Below, in pieces: positions 34,488-46,780 of a DNA stretch of 64,000 nt. How positions within the stretch are numbered: position 1 is the stretch's first letter; each line of letters opens with the position of its first letter. This DNA comes from Petrosia ficiformis (lineage: Eukaryota; Porifera; Demospongiae; Haplosclerida; Petrosiidae). Location: contig OX345638.1 in assembly GCA_947044365.1 (NCBI GenBank), positions 9,648,201 to 9,712,200 of the forward strand, written 5' to 3'. The position numbers and the translations under genes were made by a program. A model generated the notes under the pieces. That model made no database searches, was not told where the DNA came from, and saw only the letters and a program-made list of their open reading frames with translations.

Positions 34488-37400
34488 GTATTTACACTGA
34501 TGAAGACGAGAAACATGACAGGAGACAGGAAAAGGGATGTTTGCAAAGGAGAAAACGATACGACCCAAAGTTCATTCTACTACAGCGAGATTCTCCGAGA
34601 TTATCTACTCTATTGAAAACGAATTTTAAAGTCGATCCTACATTACTAGCACAAACTGAGGAAGTCGTAGAGCTATTTAGTACTTGTTATTTGTTAGCAA
34701 TGGAAAATCTTTACCAAGAAATCAATGGATATTGGTATGATCGACGGAGACGGATACCAATAGTGATCGATGATGTGGTTAGATTGTTGCAAAATTGGCT
34801 AGTGCTTCCTGTACCACAAGATATCACAGATGTTGATGATTTGAATCATTATTTCAAGAATATACGTGTGTCTTGGTTCAATTTTAAGCCAGTAGCTGTT
34901 ATTTCAAAAGTATTTTTGAATTGCTTATATCCCGAGCTAGAGATGAAGTGGATCGAATATTGTCATCTTTTTGACGATTATTGTAACTCTCGTCATTTGA
35001 ACGAGTTTCCAGAAATCTTATTTAATGCGGAGAGTGACAGCACTTTTATTCTGCAAGTGGATGAAACAGACTATTATAAAATGAAGCTCTCAAATATGTC
35101 CAGTCTGCATGAGTCACTCTGTTACGTATTAGGCTGTAACGAATTATCAGTCCCTATACTAGCTGCTTTACCAGGTTCTCTCCTCTTAGTATTCTGTTAT
35201 TGTGCAGAAGACTACCTCAGCAGGTTTGAGTTAACAAGGGAACAGCTGACTTGCCTTGCAGATTTAAAGATTTGCAAAGTATTGAGTCTCAGAGATATTG
35301 AAAATCGTTTTGTATATCATAACATACAGAATACGGTATGTTTGTATTTTGATATTACTGGACATATAATTAGAATTACATTTTTGTTTCTTAGATTGCA
35401 CCACACATAAAGGGAGCAATAGAAAGAGAACTTACTCCACAAGGTGATAATAATTATATGAATGAAATAATAATTTCCCACAAATGATGATATTAAATTT
35501 GATGTAATAATTATCTCTTGTTTTATTAACAATATTAATGTCATTCGTAGTTTTGCATTTAATCTAATATTTTATCATGAGCTAAAGTTTGTTCATATTA
35601 AGTCAATGATTAAATTTAATATTTTATTTTTAATAGAAACATATCATCTTATAATTATATTTTATTATGCAGAACTTTTACAAATACTGGAGAATGCCCA
35701 AAAGAAAGGATTCGTCAGTGTGAAGTGGACAAGCTTTGCACTCTTTGGCGCATCAGGAGTTGGCAAGACGTCCTTGTTAAATTTGTTATTGAGAAAGGAA
35801 CCAGTCACTGAACATCACAGCACTCCTGTTGCTAAAGCTCCGGAGGTACGTTTGGTTAGTAAAGAGGAATGTGATGATGTTATTATGTCTGATGAAAGCT
35901 GCTTTTGGACATCAGCAGATCCCGAGACAATGAAAATCAAATTCCTTCAGGCCATAAAGTACTGTGTTCGCACTCAAAGTGATGAAACTGAACCTCAAGA
36001 ATTACAAGAATCGAATGAAGATCAAGTGAAGAATACCTCACAAGAAGAAATAGAATCTGTTGAACAGACACCACTCACCTCACAAGTGACACCAAAGAAG
36101 AAGCCTCACGATTCTCTGCCCACTGACCATTCTCAAAATAAAGAACAGCTGCAGTCAATTTCTGAAGTAAAAGAGACCAAAGAGAAGCCATTGCTATCAT
36201 CGCTAGCAACACCAAAGAAGAAGCCTCTCGAATCTCTGCCTACTGACCATTTTCAAGATAAAGAACAGCTGCAGTCAATTTCTGAAGTAAAAGAGTCCAA
36301 AGAGAAGCCATTGCTCACATCGCTAGCAATGCCAAAGAAGAAACCTCATGACTCTCTGCCTACTGACCATTCTCAAGATAAAGAACAGCTGCAATCAATA
36401 TCTAAAGTGAAAGGGTCTAAATGGAAGTCATTATTCTCATCACTAAGGACTCCAAAGAAGATGCCTCTCAACTCTCTACCTACTGACCAATCTCGAGATA
36501 ACGATCAGCTACAATTGATATCCAGAGTACAAGAGTCCAAAGAGAAGCCATTAGTCCCATTACAAATGACACCAAAAAAGAAACCTGATGAGTCTGTGCC
36601 TACTGACCATTCTCCAGATAAGGAACAGCTACAACCAATGTCCATAGTACAAGAGTCCAAAAAGAAGCCATTAGTCCCATTACAAATGAAACCAAAAAAG
36701 AAACCTGATGAGTCTCTCCCTATTCACTATTCTCCAGATAAGGAACAGTTACAATTAATGTCTGGAGTACAAGAGTCCAGAGAGCAGCCATTACTTACAT
36801 CACATGTAATGCCAAAGAATAAGCCTCAGCCTACTGACCACTCTTCAGATGAAGAACAGCTACAATCGATGTCTGGAGTACAAGAGTCCAAAGAGAAGCT
36901 ATTAGTCCTATCACAAAGGACACCAAAAAAGAAACCTGATGAGTCTGTGCCTACTGACTATTCTCCAGATAAGAAACAGTTACAATTGATTTCTGGAGTA
37001 CAAGAGTCCAAAGAGCAGCCATTACTTACATCACATGTAATGCCAAAGAATAAGCCTCCGCCTACTGACCACTCTTCAGATGAAGAACAGCTACAATCGA
37101 TTTCTGGAGTACAAGAGTCCAAAGAGAAGCCATTACTAACATCGCAAGCAATGCCAAAGAAGAAACCCTCAGAATCTCTATCTACTGATTCTACTACTTT
37201 AAATAAAGAACTTCTTCAATTGATTACTGAAGTAAAGAAATCTGACGAATTGTATAACACTCATATGATGTATGGTGTTGACTTAGGAGGTCAGGCTGCT
37301 TTCCTAGATATTGCTCCAGCACTACTTCGTTATCATTCTCTCAATATGGTTCTTTTTAGGCTTGATGAAAAGCTTGATGATGCTGCAAATTTCTTCTATT

Positions 37401-38712
37401 CAGTGCATGGGAGAAAAGTTGGTGAAGGTGAGAAAAGACAGATGAGCACTATGCAGCTTACAAAGAGCTTTTTTCGTTGCAAGTCTCAGCTTTGTCCTCC
37501 AATCTTTAAAGGAGTACAAAAGCACGGAAGGCCACACTTTATAGTGATTGGTACTTGCTATGATGAATATGAAAGGCTTCAAGAAAGTAATGAACTTGAA
37601 GAGAGCCTTGATGAGAAGAATGAGCGTCTTCATAGTGAGCTTAAGAATTATGAAGATGTCAGACATGATTACACCAAAGGTAAAGATATAATCTTTCCAG
37701 TTAACAATATGGGTAGAGGTAGAAATGAAGAAGAGATTGCTGAAAGAATCCGACGTATTACAGGTCGATCTTACATAAAAGCTGAAGTTCCTGCACGATG
37801 GTTCTTCTTCCAGGTAGAGCTAAAATCCAAAACAAAAGGTCGAAGAATAATAAGCCTTGATGAATGTGTTGAGATTGGAAAGTCAGTTGGTATGCAACAT
37901 AAGGAGGTACTGGCTGCTTTATGGTACTTCCATAATCTGTCCATTTATATCTCACGTGGTGTTTCTTGACCCACAAGTGTTATTTGATATGCTGTCTCAG
38001 ATAATTGCTGTTTCATATGGAGATGATCGCTATGACAATGCCACAATTAAGAGCCTTAAAACAAAAGGAATGTTCAAACGAGAGTTACTAGACACCATGG
38101 AATTCGAAGAGGATGTTTTCTCTTGTGATGATTTCCTAAAGCTAATGGAAGGCTTACTAATCATATCACAGATCCCAAATGACACAAGATATTTCATTCC
38201 ATGTGTCCTGGATATAATCGATGATCCATTTGAAGATAGTAGTGATGCTATTGAGCCTCTATATCTAACATGGGATGGTGAATTGATTCCTAATGGTCTC
38301 TTCACATCACTTGTAGTGTTTCTCATGGGGCATGTTTCTCCAACTCAATTTCAGTTGGTTAACGATGTTTATCGTAATAAAGTTGTCCTGATGTGTGAAC
38401 ATTTCGGTGGTGTTCTACATTTACTAGATCAGGTGAAATCGTTAACTATACGCTACTTCGGTCCATCTCGTAACTACTTCAATATCCGTCATATGATTCA
38501 TCAAGGTATAGAATCAATTGTCCACAAGTTTGGCTGGACTGATTCTCTGGCTTCTACACAGGAAGGGTTTCGATGTAAAATCGAAGGATGTACAGATTCC
38601 TCATTCCATCTTTGCCATCTAATTAGTGAACATGAGGAAATACTCTGCTGTGATGTAAGCAATATCAAATGCTCAGCTGATAAAACCAGACATCTTTCCT
38701 GGTTTCATGAAG
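34488..38712 (+). pseudogene. Module 2, ROC and COR exons of gene A, frameshifted
   Basis: Exons 34488-35335 (848 nt), 35395-35443 (49 nt) and 35673-38712 join in phase. The first encodes module 2: a helical half, then ALPGSLLLVFCYCAEDY, LTCLADLKICKVLSLRDIEN. The large exon has a P-loop (GASGVGKTS, near 35,750), ten repeats of about 40 residues (36,068-37,245), then the DLGGQ switch II motif, the VIGTCYDEY segment at the G4 position, and a COR-like region (FFFQVEL, ECVEIGKSVGM, ALWYFHNLSI). About 20 bases present in gene B (near 57,592-57,611) are missing at about 37,949, shifting the frame to a stop at 37,969. The rest of COR and a Cys/His-rich tail stay otherwise intact in the other frame to 38,712. 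Either a recent pseudogene, a variable allele or a sequencing error. Joins the ankyrin exons at 39,430. Confidence 0.85.
36068..37245 (+). repeat. 120-bp coding minisatellite inside the ROC domain of gene A (10 units)
   Basis: Ten in-frame units of 37-40 codons carry a core of TPKKKP, (D/E)SLPTDHSxDKEQLQ and VQESKEK. They lie between the P-loop and the DLGGQ motif. Units 7 and 9 share the same three-codon deletion, showing that pairs of units were duplicated together. Confidence 0.93.
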
Positions 38713-39429
38713 GTATGATGTTGTAATGATATTTTGTGTTGTTTCCATGTGCACAGAATGTACATGATGATTGATGTATCTAAATACTAGTTGTATTGTT
38801 TCTGCAAGTGTCAAAGTGTAGTATATATTTATATTATCGCACAGACACCGGTAAATATCATGAGTTGGATACGAAGTATTGTCATGAGTCTGAAGGACGA
38901 GTGACAATACGCGTATACAACAACTGATATTTTTTGGTAGTCATGGAGCTAATGCATCCTAAATGTCATAGAACTAGAACAGTAGAAAACTTGGAAATGG
39001 TTGAACCACATACTTCCCATGAATTCACTTTTATTATACCACCAGAAGTGGTCACAGGCGTTTGTATACAATTAGATCACATGTAAACTATGAATTTTGT
39101 TATTACTACTTGTTATTCATCTATCTATATATACATGTTAAGAACTAAGGTAATGAATAAAAATGTTACATGATTTTGATAAATAATTTGTTTGTTTTGA
39201 TAACGAAGAGCCATTTCACATGAACCATATATTCTGTTGTCTAAAAATCTCATTGTTTGCAAATCTTCCAGTAATGTCATAATTATGTAGTCTAAAAGCC
39301 AGTAGTGAAACAAAATCAGTAGTACACTTCCAATAGTAATAATGATATTTATAGCTTACATGTGATTCCAGTATAATAACATGTAACATACTATATCATT
39401 TGTTATATTCATCTTTTATAATTATTTAG

Positions 39430-42400
39430 AATTACAATCATCAAAAATACTCACAGAAGAGGAACAGTATAAACTAGTATGTATTATGTTGTGTGATAAT
39501 AATTATATATCTATATTCATATATTACTATAGGATGGTGATCTGTATAAAGCAGTGAAGAATCAACATGTATCTGAAACTAAACTATTGTTGAACAAGGG
39601 TGCTAACCCTAATAAGAAACATGGTGGTCTTTGGGTGAGTTATCATATCAACACACAGTAATATATTGTATAGTACATGTAGGAGCTAATTCTAACTCTT
39701 GTGATATATATGTTAGTGATGAGTGATATGATATCAAGATACTCAATACTTCAATACCACATCTTAAATTTCTGGTATTGAGTAATGTCCAAGTATTGAT
39801 AGTGATACTGATACAGGTCTATAACACCTAGCTCTATGTTATACCATTTTAAACAGAATTTATATGAAATCTGAAGCTAATATGAACACATGTAATATGT
39901 GTAATATCAAATATCAGTATCATACTCAATATCATCAATACTGCTCGATTAACAAACTACTTGATATTGTATTGAAATGAATATTTCTAGTATCACATTA
40001 TGTGTATGTGATGAAATAAGGGAATATTAAATATATTATAATTTATATATTGATTATATAATTAATTATATAGCTAATGTATATCTGTAATATATATTTG
40101 TTATAATTATTATTAACTAATAACCTGTTATGATGTCATAACATTAATAACTACTTAATTAACTATTATTATTATTATCATAAACACAATATATTACAAG
40201 TATCTAATGATTGTTATTACTACAGTTTCATCAAACACCTTTACATTTGTCATCTATGAGTGGTCATGTTGATATTGTGAATGCATTATTATCACATGGT
40301 GCTGATATTCATGTAAAGGATAGTGTAAGTAAATTTTATGATTGGTTCATGTTTACTTAATAATATTAAATTATATTACAAATGATTATCATTACGTGAT
40401 TGTAATACAATCATTCAGATGTCTCAAAATGAGATCAAATATTTCATAACTATTATTATTATTATCATAAACACAAGATATTACAAGTATCTAATGATTT
40501 TCATTACTACAGAATCAACAAACACCTTTACATTTGTCATCTAAGAGTGGTCATGTTGATATTGTGAAAGTGTTATTATCACATGGTACTGATATTCGTG
40601 TAAAGGATTATGTAAGTAAATATTAAATAAATATTATGTATTATAATTTATGTATTGATTATATAATTAATTACATAGCTAATGTATATCTGTAATATAT
40701 ATTTGTTATAATTATTATTAACTAATAACCTGTTATGATGTCACAACATTAATAACTACTTAATTAACTATTATTATTATTATCATAAACACAATATATT
40801 ACAAGTATCTAATGATTGTTATTACTACAGGGAGGACTAACAGCTTTATATTTGTCATCTCTCAACGGACATGCTGATATTGTGAAGGTGTTATTGTCTC
40901 ATGGTGCTGACATTCATGTAAAGGATGAGGTAAGTAAATATTAAATAAATATTATGTATTATAATTTATGTATTGATTCTATAATTAATTACATAGGTAA
41001 TATATATATATATATATTTGTTATAATTATTATTAACTAATAACCTGTTATGATGTCATAATATTAATAACTACTTAATTAACTATTATTATTATTATCA
41101 TAAACACAAGATATTACAAGTATCTAATGATTATTATTACTACAGACTCAGCGAACACCTTTACATTTGTCATCTAAGTGTGGTCATGTTGATAGTGTGA
41201 AAGTGTTATTATCACATGGTGCTGATATTCATGTAAAGGATGAGGTAAGTAAATATTAAATAAATATTATGTACTATAATTTATGTATTGATTATATAAT
41301 TAATTATATAGCTAATGTATATCTGTAATATATATTTGTTATAATTATTATTAACTAATAACCTATTATGATGTCATAACATTAATAACTACTTAATTAA
41401 CTATTATTATTATTATCATAAACACAAGATGTTACAAGTATCTAATGATTGTTATTACTACAGGATGGACGAACACCTTTACATTTTTCATCTGAGAGTG
41501 GTTATGTTGATATTGTGAAAATGTTATTATCACATGGTGCTGATATTCATGTAAAGGATTTGGTAAGTAAATATTAAATAAATATTATGTATTGTAATTT
41601 ATGTATTGATTATATAATTAATTACATAGCTAATGTATATCTGTAATATATATTTGTTATAATTATTATTAACTAATAACCTATTATGATGTCATAACAT
41701 TAATAACTACTTAATTAACTATTATTATTATTATCATAAACACAAGATGTTACAAGTATCTAATGATTTTCATTACTACAGAATGAACAAACACCTTTAC
41801 ATGTGTCAGCTATGTATGGTCATGTTGATATTGTGAATGTGTTATTATCACATGGTGCTGACATTTATGTAAAGGATATGGTAAGTAAATATTATGATTT
41901 GTTCATGTTTACTTAATAATCTTAAATTATATTACAAATGATTATTATGATATGATTATAATACAACATCATTCAGATGTCTCAAAATGAGATCATATAT
42001 TTGATTAATAATTTCATATAATAAATATTATAATAATCATTGATGTGTGTCCTAATGGTAATATAGGTTCCATTGTATAACTGATATTTGATAATTCATT
42101 ATAATAGTATTAGTATCTTAAGATAACTATTGTTTGTGGAATCAAATATTAGATATATTCAATTTGGTGATATTAATTATAATAATCTCATGTTCATAGT
42201 AATCATGATATGTGTATTAATATTAGTGATTTGTTGAGTTCAATAAAAATATGATATAATTAGTATCCACAAACTATATATAGTTATCTTAAGATATATT
42301 ATGATAATAATAATTATTATAATGATAATAATTATGTTAGTAATTACTTACATAAGACATAATTATTATAATTTTATATATTTTTTATTATATTATAACA

Positions 42401-42496
42401 CAGTGGGGGCACTCGCCTAAAGACTGGGCTCATATATGTAATAAACATGAAGTAGTCGAAACATTAGAAAGAGAAGAAAAGATGTTAAGAAAATAA
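39430..42496 (+). CDS. Ankyrin-repeat exons of gene A
   Basis: Exons are 39430-39476 (ELQSSKILTEEEQYKL), 39533-39634 (DLYKAVKNQHVSETKLLLNK, a divergent first repeat), six 99-nt phase-0 cassettes (40226-40324, 40513-40611, 40831-40929, 41146-41244, 41464-41562, 41782-41880), and 42404-42496 (SPKDWAHICNKHEVVETLE, TAA). Each cassette is one repeat with the T-P-L-H-L-S, G-H-V-D-I-V and L-L-S-H-G-A-D-I signatures. Ankyrin repeats form protein-binding solenoids. The introns between the cassettes are also near-identical, so the whole exon-intron unit of about 317 bases has been multiplied. The exons themselves are open, but the upstream frameshift at about 37,949 would stop translation before them. 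Confidence 0.88.
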
Positions 42497-43417
42497 CTTA
42501 TAATAATAATGTTTACTTTTACATGATAGATTATTTTATTGTTAATTAATTAATAGAACAATGATTATTATATTGTAATTTCTTAAATAAAAATACTATT
42601 ATTACAAATTTGTGGTGGAAGATAATTGACATTGCAGTGGCTAAAACATTCGTGAGCAAAGGATGTGAACACTTTTGCTTACTCATTAATATTCATGTAG
42701 CCATTTGTTGTACAATTGTATAATTATCTAAGCCCCTGTAATGATATTTTTGGGGAGGCTATAGCCCCACCCATATTCCGCGATCCTTGTGTCGCACATC
42801 CATACTTAATATAATTCCACAATATACTTTGCATAAGTTAGACCCTTTATTAGAGTATATAATTATGGTATTATACCCAGCATATAGGTATTAGGTTTCT
42901 ATAATGTATAATTAATACTATTTCCAGATCATCAAACTAGATCTAGATCTAGACGGAGTAAGGTTCCATTAAAGCATATATAGACTTGTACAGTCTAGGA
43001 ACCATGGTTCTATTGAACAATAGTGTCTTTGGACCGCAGTTCAATTAAAATATAGTCATAGAGTGTAGTGACCACAGTTCCATTAATCCATAGTGTCTGT
43101 GGACCACGGTTTCATTGATCCATGTGGTTATTATAAACAGTTGTTACTTGCATTGTGCGTTTAAATGTTTGGATCAACATTAGCTTTTAGTAGTAGCTCA
43201 ATAACATCATTAGTAGTGATATTAGGATCAGATCAACAATTACGAAGAGTAGTAATTAATGCCAAAAATTAATTATTTCTCAAACAATTATACAAAAAAT
43301 TAATGAAGTGACAAAATCATTTAATATCAGCAAGTAAAATAGTTGAAGTGTTCAAAAGTTCAAATATTAATAATAGTTATGTAATTATAAAGTTCCTAAT
43401 TAAATTGTTATTTCTCC
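42497..43417. other. Intergenic region between ankyrin tail and ABC pseudogene
   Basis: No gene. It is related in reverse to 28,196-29,136. It holds the ankyrin remnant at 43,161-43,231 and GGAACCATGG-like inverted repeats at 42,960-43,130. Confidence 0.5.
43161..43231 (-). pseudogene. Ankyrin-repeat remnant
   Basis: The minus strand reads NDVIELLLKANVDPNI followed by a stop, the counterpart of the remnant at 28,354-28,416. It lies just outside the ABC pseudogene in both copies. Confidence 0.45.
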
Positions 43418-43774
43418 TCATCTCCTATCAGTCAAGTGTTGATGTTGATGTAACTGATAATATACACCTCCCTTAGCTAATAGTTCAGTGTGTGTACCCT
43501 TCTCAACAACACTACCATTAGCTATTACCACAATACAGTCAGCACTGTACACAGTAGATAACCTATGAGCTATTACTATACTAGTACGACCCTCCCTAGC
43601 TTTATCTAGAGCTTCCTGGACTATTATCTCACTCTCACTATCTAGGGCTGATGTTGCTTCATCTAGAAGAAGTATTTTAGGGTTTCTGATGAGAGCACGA
43701 GCTATGGCAATTCTTTGTTTCTGTCCTCCACTTAACTGAGTGCCTTTATCACCAGCGTTAGTATTATAACCCTT

Positions 43775-44000
43775 AATGAATGGATGGATGGATGGATGAG
43801 TGAATAGATAGACAAATGAATAGATGGATGGATGGATGCATGGATGGATGGATAAATGAATGAATGGAAGGATGGATGGATGGATGTATGGAAGAATGGA
43901 TGGATAAATGAATGGTTAGAGGGATGGATGGATGGATGAATGAATGGATGGAAAGATAGAAGGATGGATGAACGGATGGATGGATGGATGAATGGGTGTG
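43775..44000. repeat. GGAT/GAAT tetranucleotide repeat in ABC pseudogene intron
   Basis: The counterpart of the CATC tract at 27,690-27,835 in the left copy, longer here. Confidence 0.9.
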
Positions 44001-44534
44001 GACAGAATGACAAATACATACAATTTCGTACTTACATAGATAAATAGATGGTATTAACACATAGATAGATAGATGGTATTAACACATAAATAGATACGAA
44101 CAGAAGGACAAATACTAATATATACACACCTGTGGTAATGATTGTATAAAATCATGAATATTAGCAGCCTTTGCAGAATCAATAATCTCTTCATCAGATA
44201 CCTCACGATGATTAGCACCATATCTTATATTGTCGGATATACTAGTATCAAATAGAATAGGTTCTTGAGATACAATACCTAATTGAGTCCTTAACCAACG
44301 AATATTGAGTTCTCGTATATCAACATCATCTAAGAGGACTCCACATTTTAATGGATCATGGAATCTTTCAATAAGAAAGACCACAGTACTTTTACCACAG
44401 CCTACTAGTGCTATAGTTTGTCATGGTGTAACTGATATTGATAAATCTTCTAATACATTAATATATGGACGAGTTGGGTAATTAAAAGATACTGAATCCA
44501 ATGATATCATTCCTGTTACATCATCCTATATAAG

Positions 44535-44725
44535 TAATGTATGTATGTATGTATGTATGTATGTATGTATGTATGTATGTATGTATGTATGCATGTATGT
44601 GACTATGTATGTATGTATGTATGTATATGCATGTGTGGCTGTATGTATGCATGTATATATGTATGTATATATGTATGTATGTTTGTATGTATGTATGTAT
44701 GTATGTATATATGTATGCATGTATG

Positions 44726-44759
<34 letters not shown>

Positions 44760-44965
44760 TGTATGTACGTATGTATGTATGTATGTATGTATGTATGTAT
44801 GTATGTATGTATGTATGTATGTATGTATGTATGTATGCATGTATGTATGTATGTATGTATGCATGTATATGTATGTATGTCTGTATGAATGTATGTATGT
44901 ATGCATGTATGTAAGCATGCATGTATGTATGCATGTATATATGTATGTATGTACATGTATATATA
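44535..44965. repeat. TATG tetranucleotide repeat in ABC pseudogene intron
   Basis: About 430 bases of nearly uninterrupted GTAT units. Long frames on both strands are artefacts. Confidence 0.95.
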
Positions 44966-45076
44966 TTATAATCTCACCAGTGCTTTACCATTAGTGGAAT
45001 AATTATCAATGATAGTTTTCCTGTCTAGTAGTGAGAGTAAGCCACTCTTTCTAGTATAGCAAATAGTATACCACTC

Positions 45077-45211
45077 CTGTGAAAATAGATGTATGTATCT
45101 ATGTGTATACAAATATGTACGCATTGTTGTATCTGGCTGTCTGTATATATGTACTTTGTACACATGACTATATGTATGTTGATATGTATGTATGTATGTT
45201 TATATGTATGC

Positions 45212-45244
<33 letters not shown>

Positions 45245-46503
45245 TGTATGTATGTATTTTTGTACGTAGTAACTATGTATATGCGTGTTGTGCATCTATG
45301 TATGCATATGTATATGTACGTTTATGTATGTATGTATGCTATGTATGTATAATATCTATTCACTCCTTGTGCTTGTGCTGCATCTTCAGATAGTCTAGTT
45401 GTTAAGTCTTATGCAGAAATTTTCTCTTCATCAAACCGTCCAATCTCCTACCATATATGTATTAGACTTCATTGCCATGGCAACTAGATGTAGTATATTC
45501 TTCCTATACTACAAAAGCTATTATTACATTTTGTCAAGCACCTCAACATATATAAACTGAATACAGTTTATGGTTAGTTAAGATTGCTTTTATGTATTTA
45601 CACAAATCAGAGTGTGCAGCAAAGAGTCTAAATATGTTAAACCCATGTAAGTGTGGTGTAGCCACACTTCAGCTGTGTCTCTGAGTGAATACACTACACT
45701 TACATGGGGTTTAACACATACTTATATTGTAATATTTTTGTTGTGTGTAGTTACATTATAGGGTCTACCTGTTTTATTCACAGTAGTTCTAGGCTTGGTA
45801 TAACAAGTTAGTATTATTATAATCATGATAAGAACATGTTTTATCTGTGTATGTGTTTGTATGTGTGTGTCTTTGTGTCTCTACCTGTCTGTATCTGTAA
45901 TTAATATTTCATTATAATTGATGATTATCTCACCCTATAATCACTTTCTGATCTTACGTAATACTGCTTTCAGTTTGTGTCCGAAGAGACTAAGCTTCAC
46001 AATCTAGACACACCACAAGCATTGCAGGAATGAATATAATACCATATCTAATTTATATTAGAACTGGTTCTTCATTGTTTGGAGTATTGAGTGAGATCAA
46101 AGACATAGTATATCATAATAAACTGAATATCTTCTGTGATGTATGGAATGAGTTGTGATACAAAATTAAATGGAAAAATACAGTCAATCTCATACATCAA
46201 AGACTTGATTATGAAGAAAGAGACTTGAAGATTTTCAGAGAACCATGACGAACCATTAATTAATTAAATGTCAACATATATATACATTGGCGTTGTTTAT
46301 AAACATATTGTACTATAAAAAGACTGAGAATTTTATAGAATTAGCTAATCTTACAATCAACAAAGATATACTACTATACTATTATACAAGGATCAACAAA
46401 GAGATAAGAGATATAGTACGGTTGGTACCCTCTTCATTATACCACTTTGACGATGATGCGTATTTCAGCCACACCTTAATTTGTTTCAAGGCGTCTTTCA
46501 AAC
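45077..46503. other. Intergenic region and 5' flank of Death gene B
   Basis: A TATG-rich tract (45,080-45,350) is followed by sequence matching 24,311-25,500 in reverse, including the inverted repeat near 45,645-45,715. The last few hundred bases before 46,504 are the presumed promoter region of gene B. No clear core promoter element is called. Confidence 0.5.
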
Positions 46504-46780
46504 ATGGACGATCGCCCGAAACTCGCTGAACTCCAAGAATCTGTTAGAACTACTAAGTGGTATAACTTAGGCATCCAGTTAGGCCTTGAAGATAATGACC
46601 TCGAGGAAATTGCAAAGCAGAATGGTAGAGATGTTGATGACTGCAGAAGAGCCATGTTCGGTCTGTGGTTGCGTGCCAGTTCTAAACCCACTAGAAAACA
46701 ACTACTGTATGCCCTCAGGACAAAGTCTGTTGCGGAGATATCTATAGCAGACGAATATGAGAGATCTTTCCAAACTCATG
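46504..46780 (+). CDS. Death-domain first exon of gene B
   Basis: ATG at 46,504 in the context CAAACATGG. 92 codons and a phase-1 GT donor, the same length as the gene A exon (24,310-24,034). It reads MDDRPKLAELQESVRTTKWY, then LGIQLGLEDNDLEEIAKQNG, with the C-R-R-A-M-F-G-L-W-L-R-A-S-S and LLYALRTKSVAEI helices of a Death domain. The likely role is homotypic assembly with other Death proteins in the cytoplasm. The next exons in phase are 48,277 (optional) and 52,117. Confidence 0.87.

Larger units (their letters stand above)
43418..45076 (-). pseudogene. ABCB-type transporter pseudogene, 3' part, right copy
   Basis: Exons are 45076-44978, 44525-44130 and 43771-43418. The first is reduced to 99 of the 304 bases seen in the left copy, deleting most of the final transmembrane helices. 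The second keeps [13 protein letters not shown] and the Q-loop, but has TGA where a Gly before Walker A is expected, and Walker A is shortened to GCGKS. The third keeps [20 protein letters not shown] and the Walker [12 protein letters not shown], then ends early through a short insertion near 43,428. The lesions differ from those of the left copy, so each decayed independently after duplication. Confidence 0.87.

Noticed and set aside
35606..35672. Extending the ROC exon of gene A upstream to an ATG at 35,606
   Set aside because: The AG acceptor at 35,671-35,672 matches gene B (55,908-55,909), and the preceding 49-nt exon joins it in phase in both genes.
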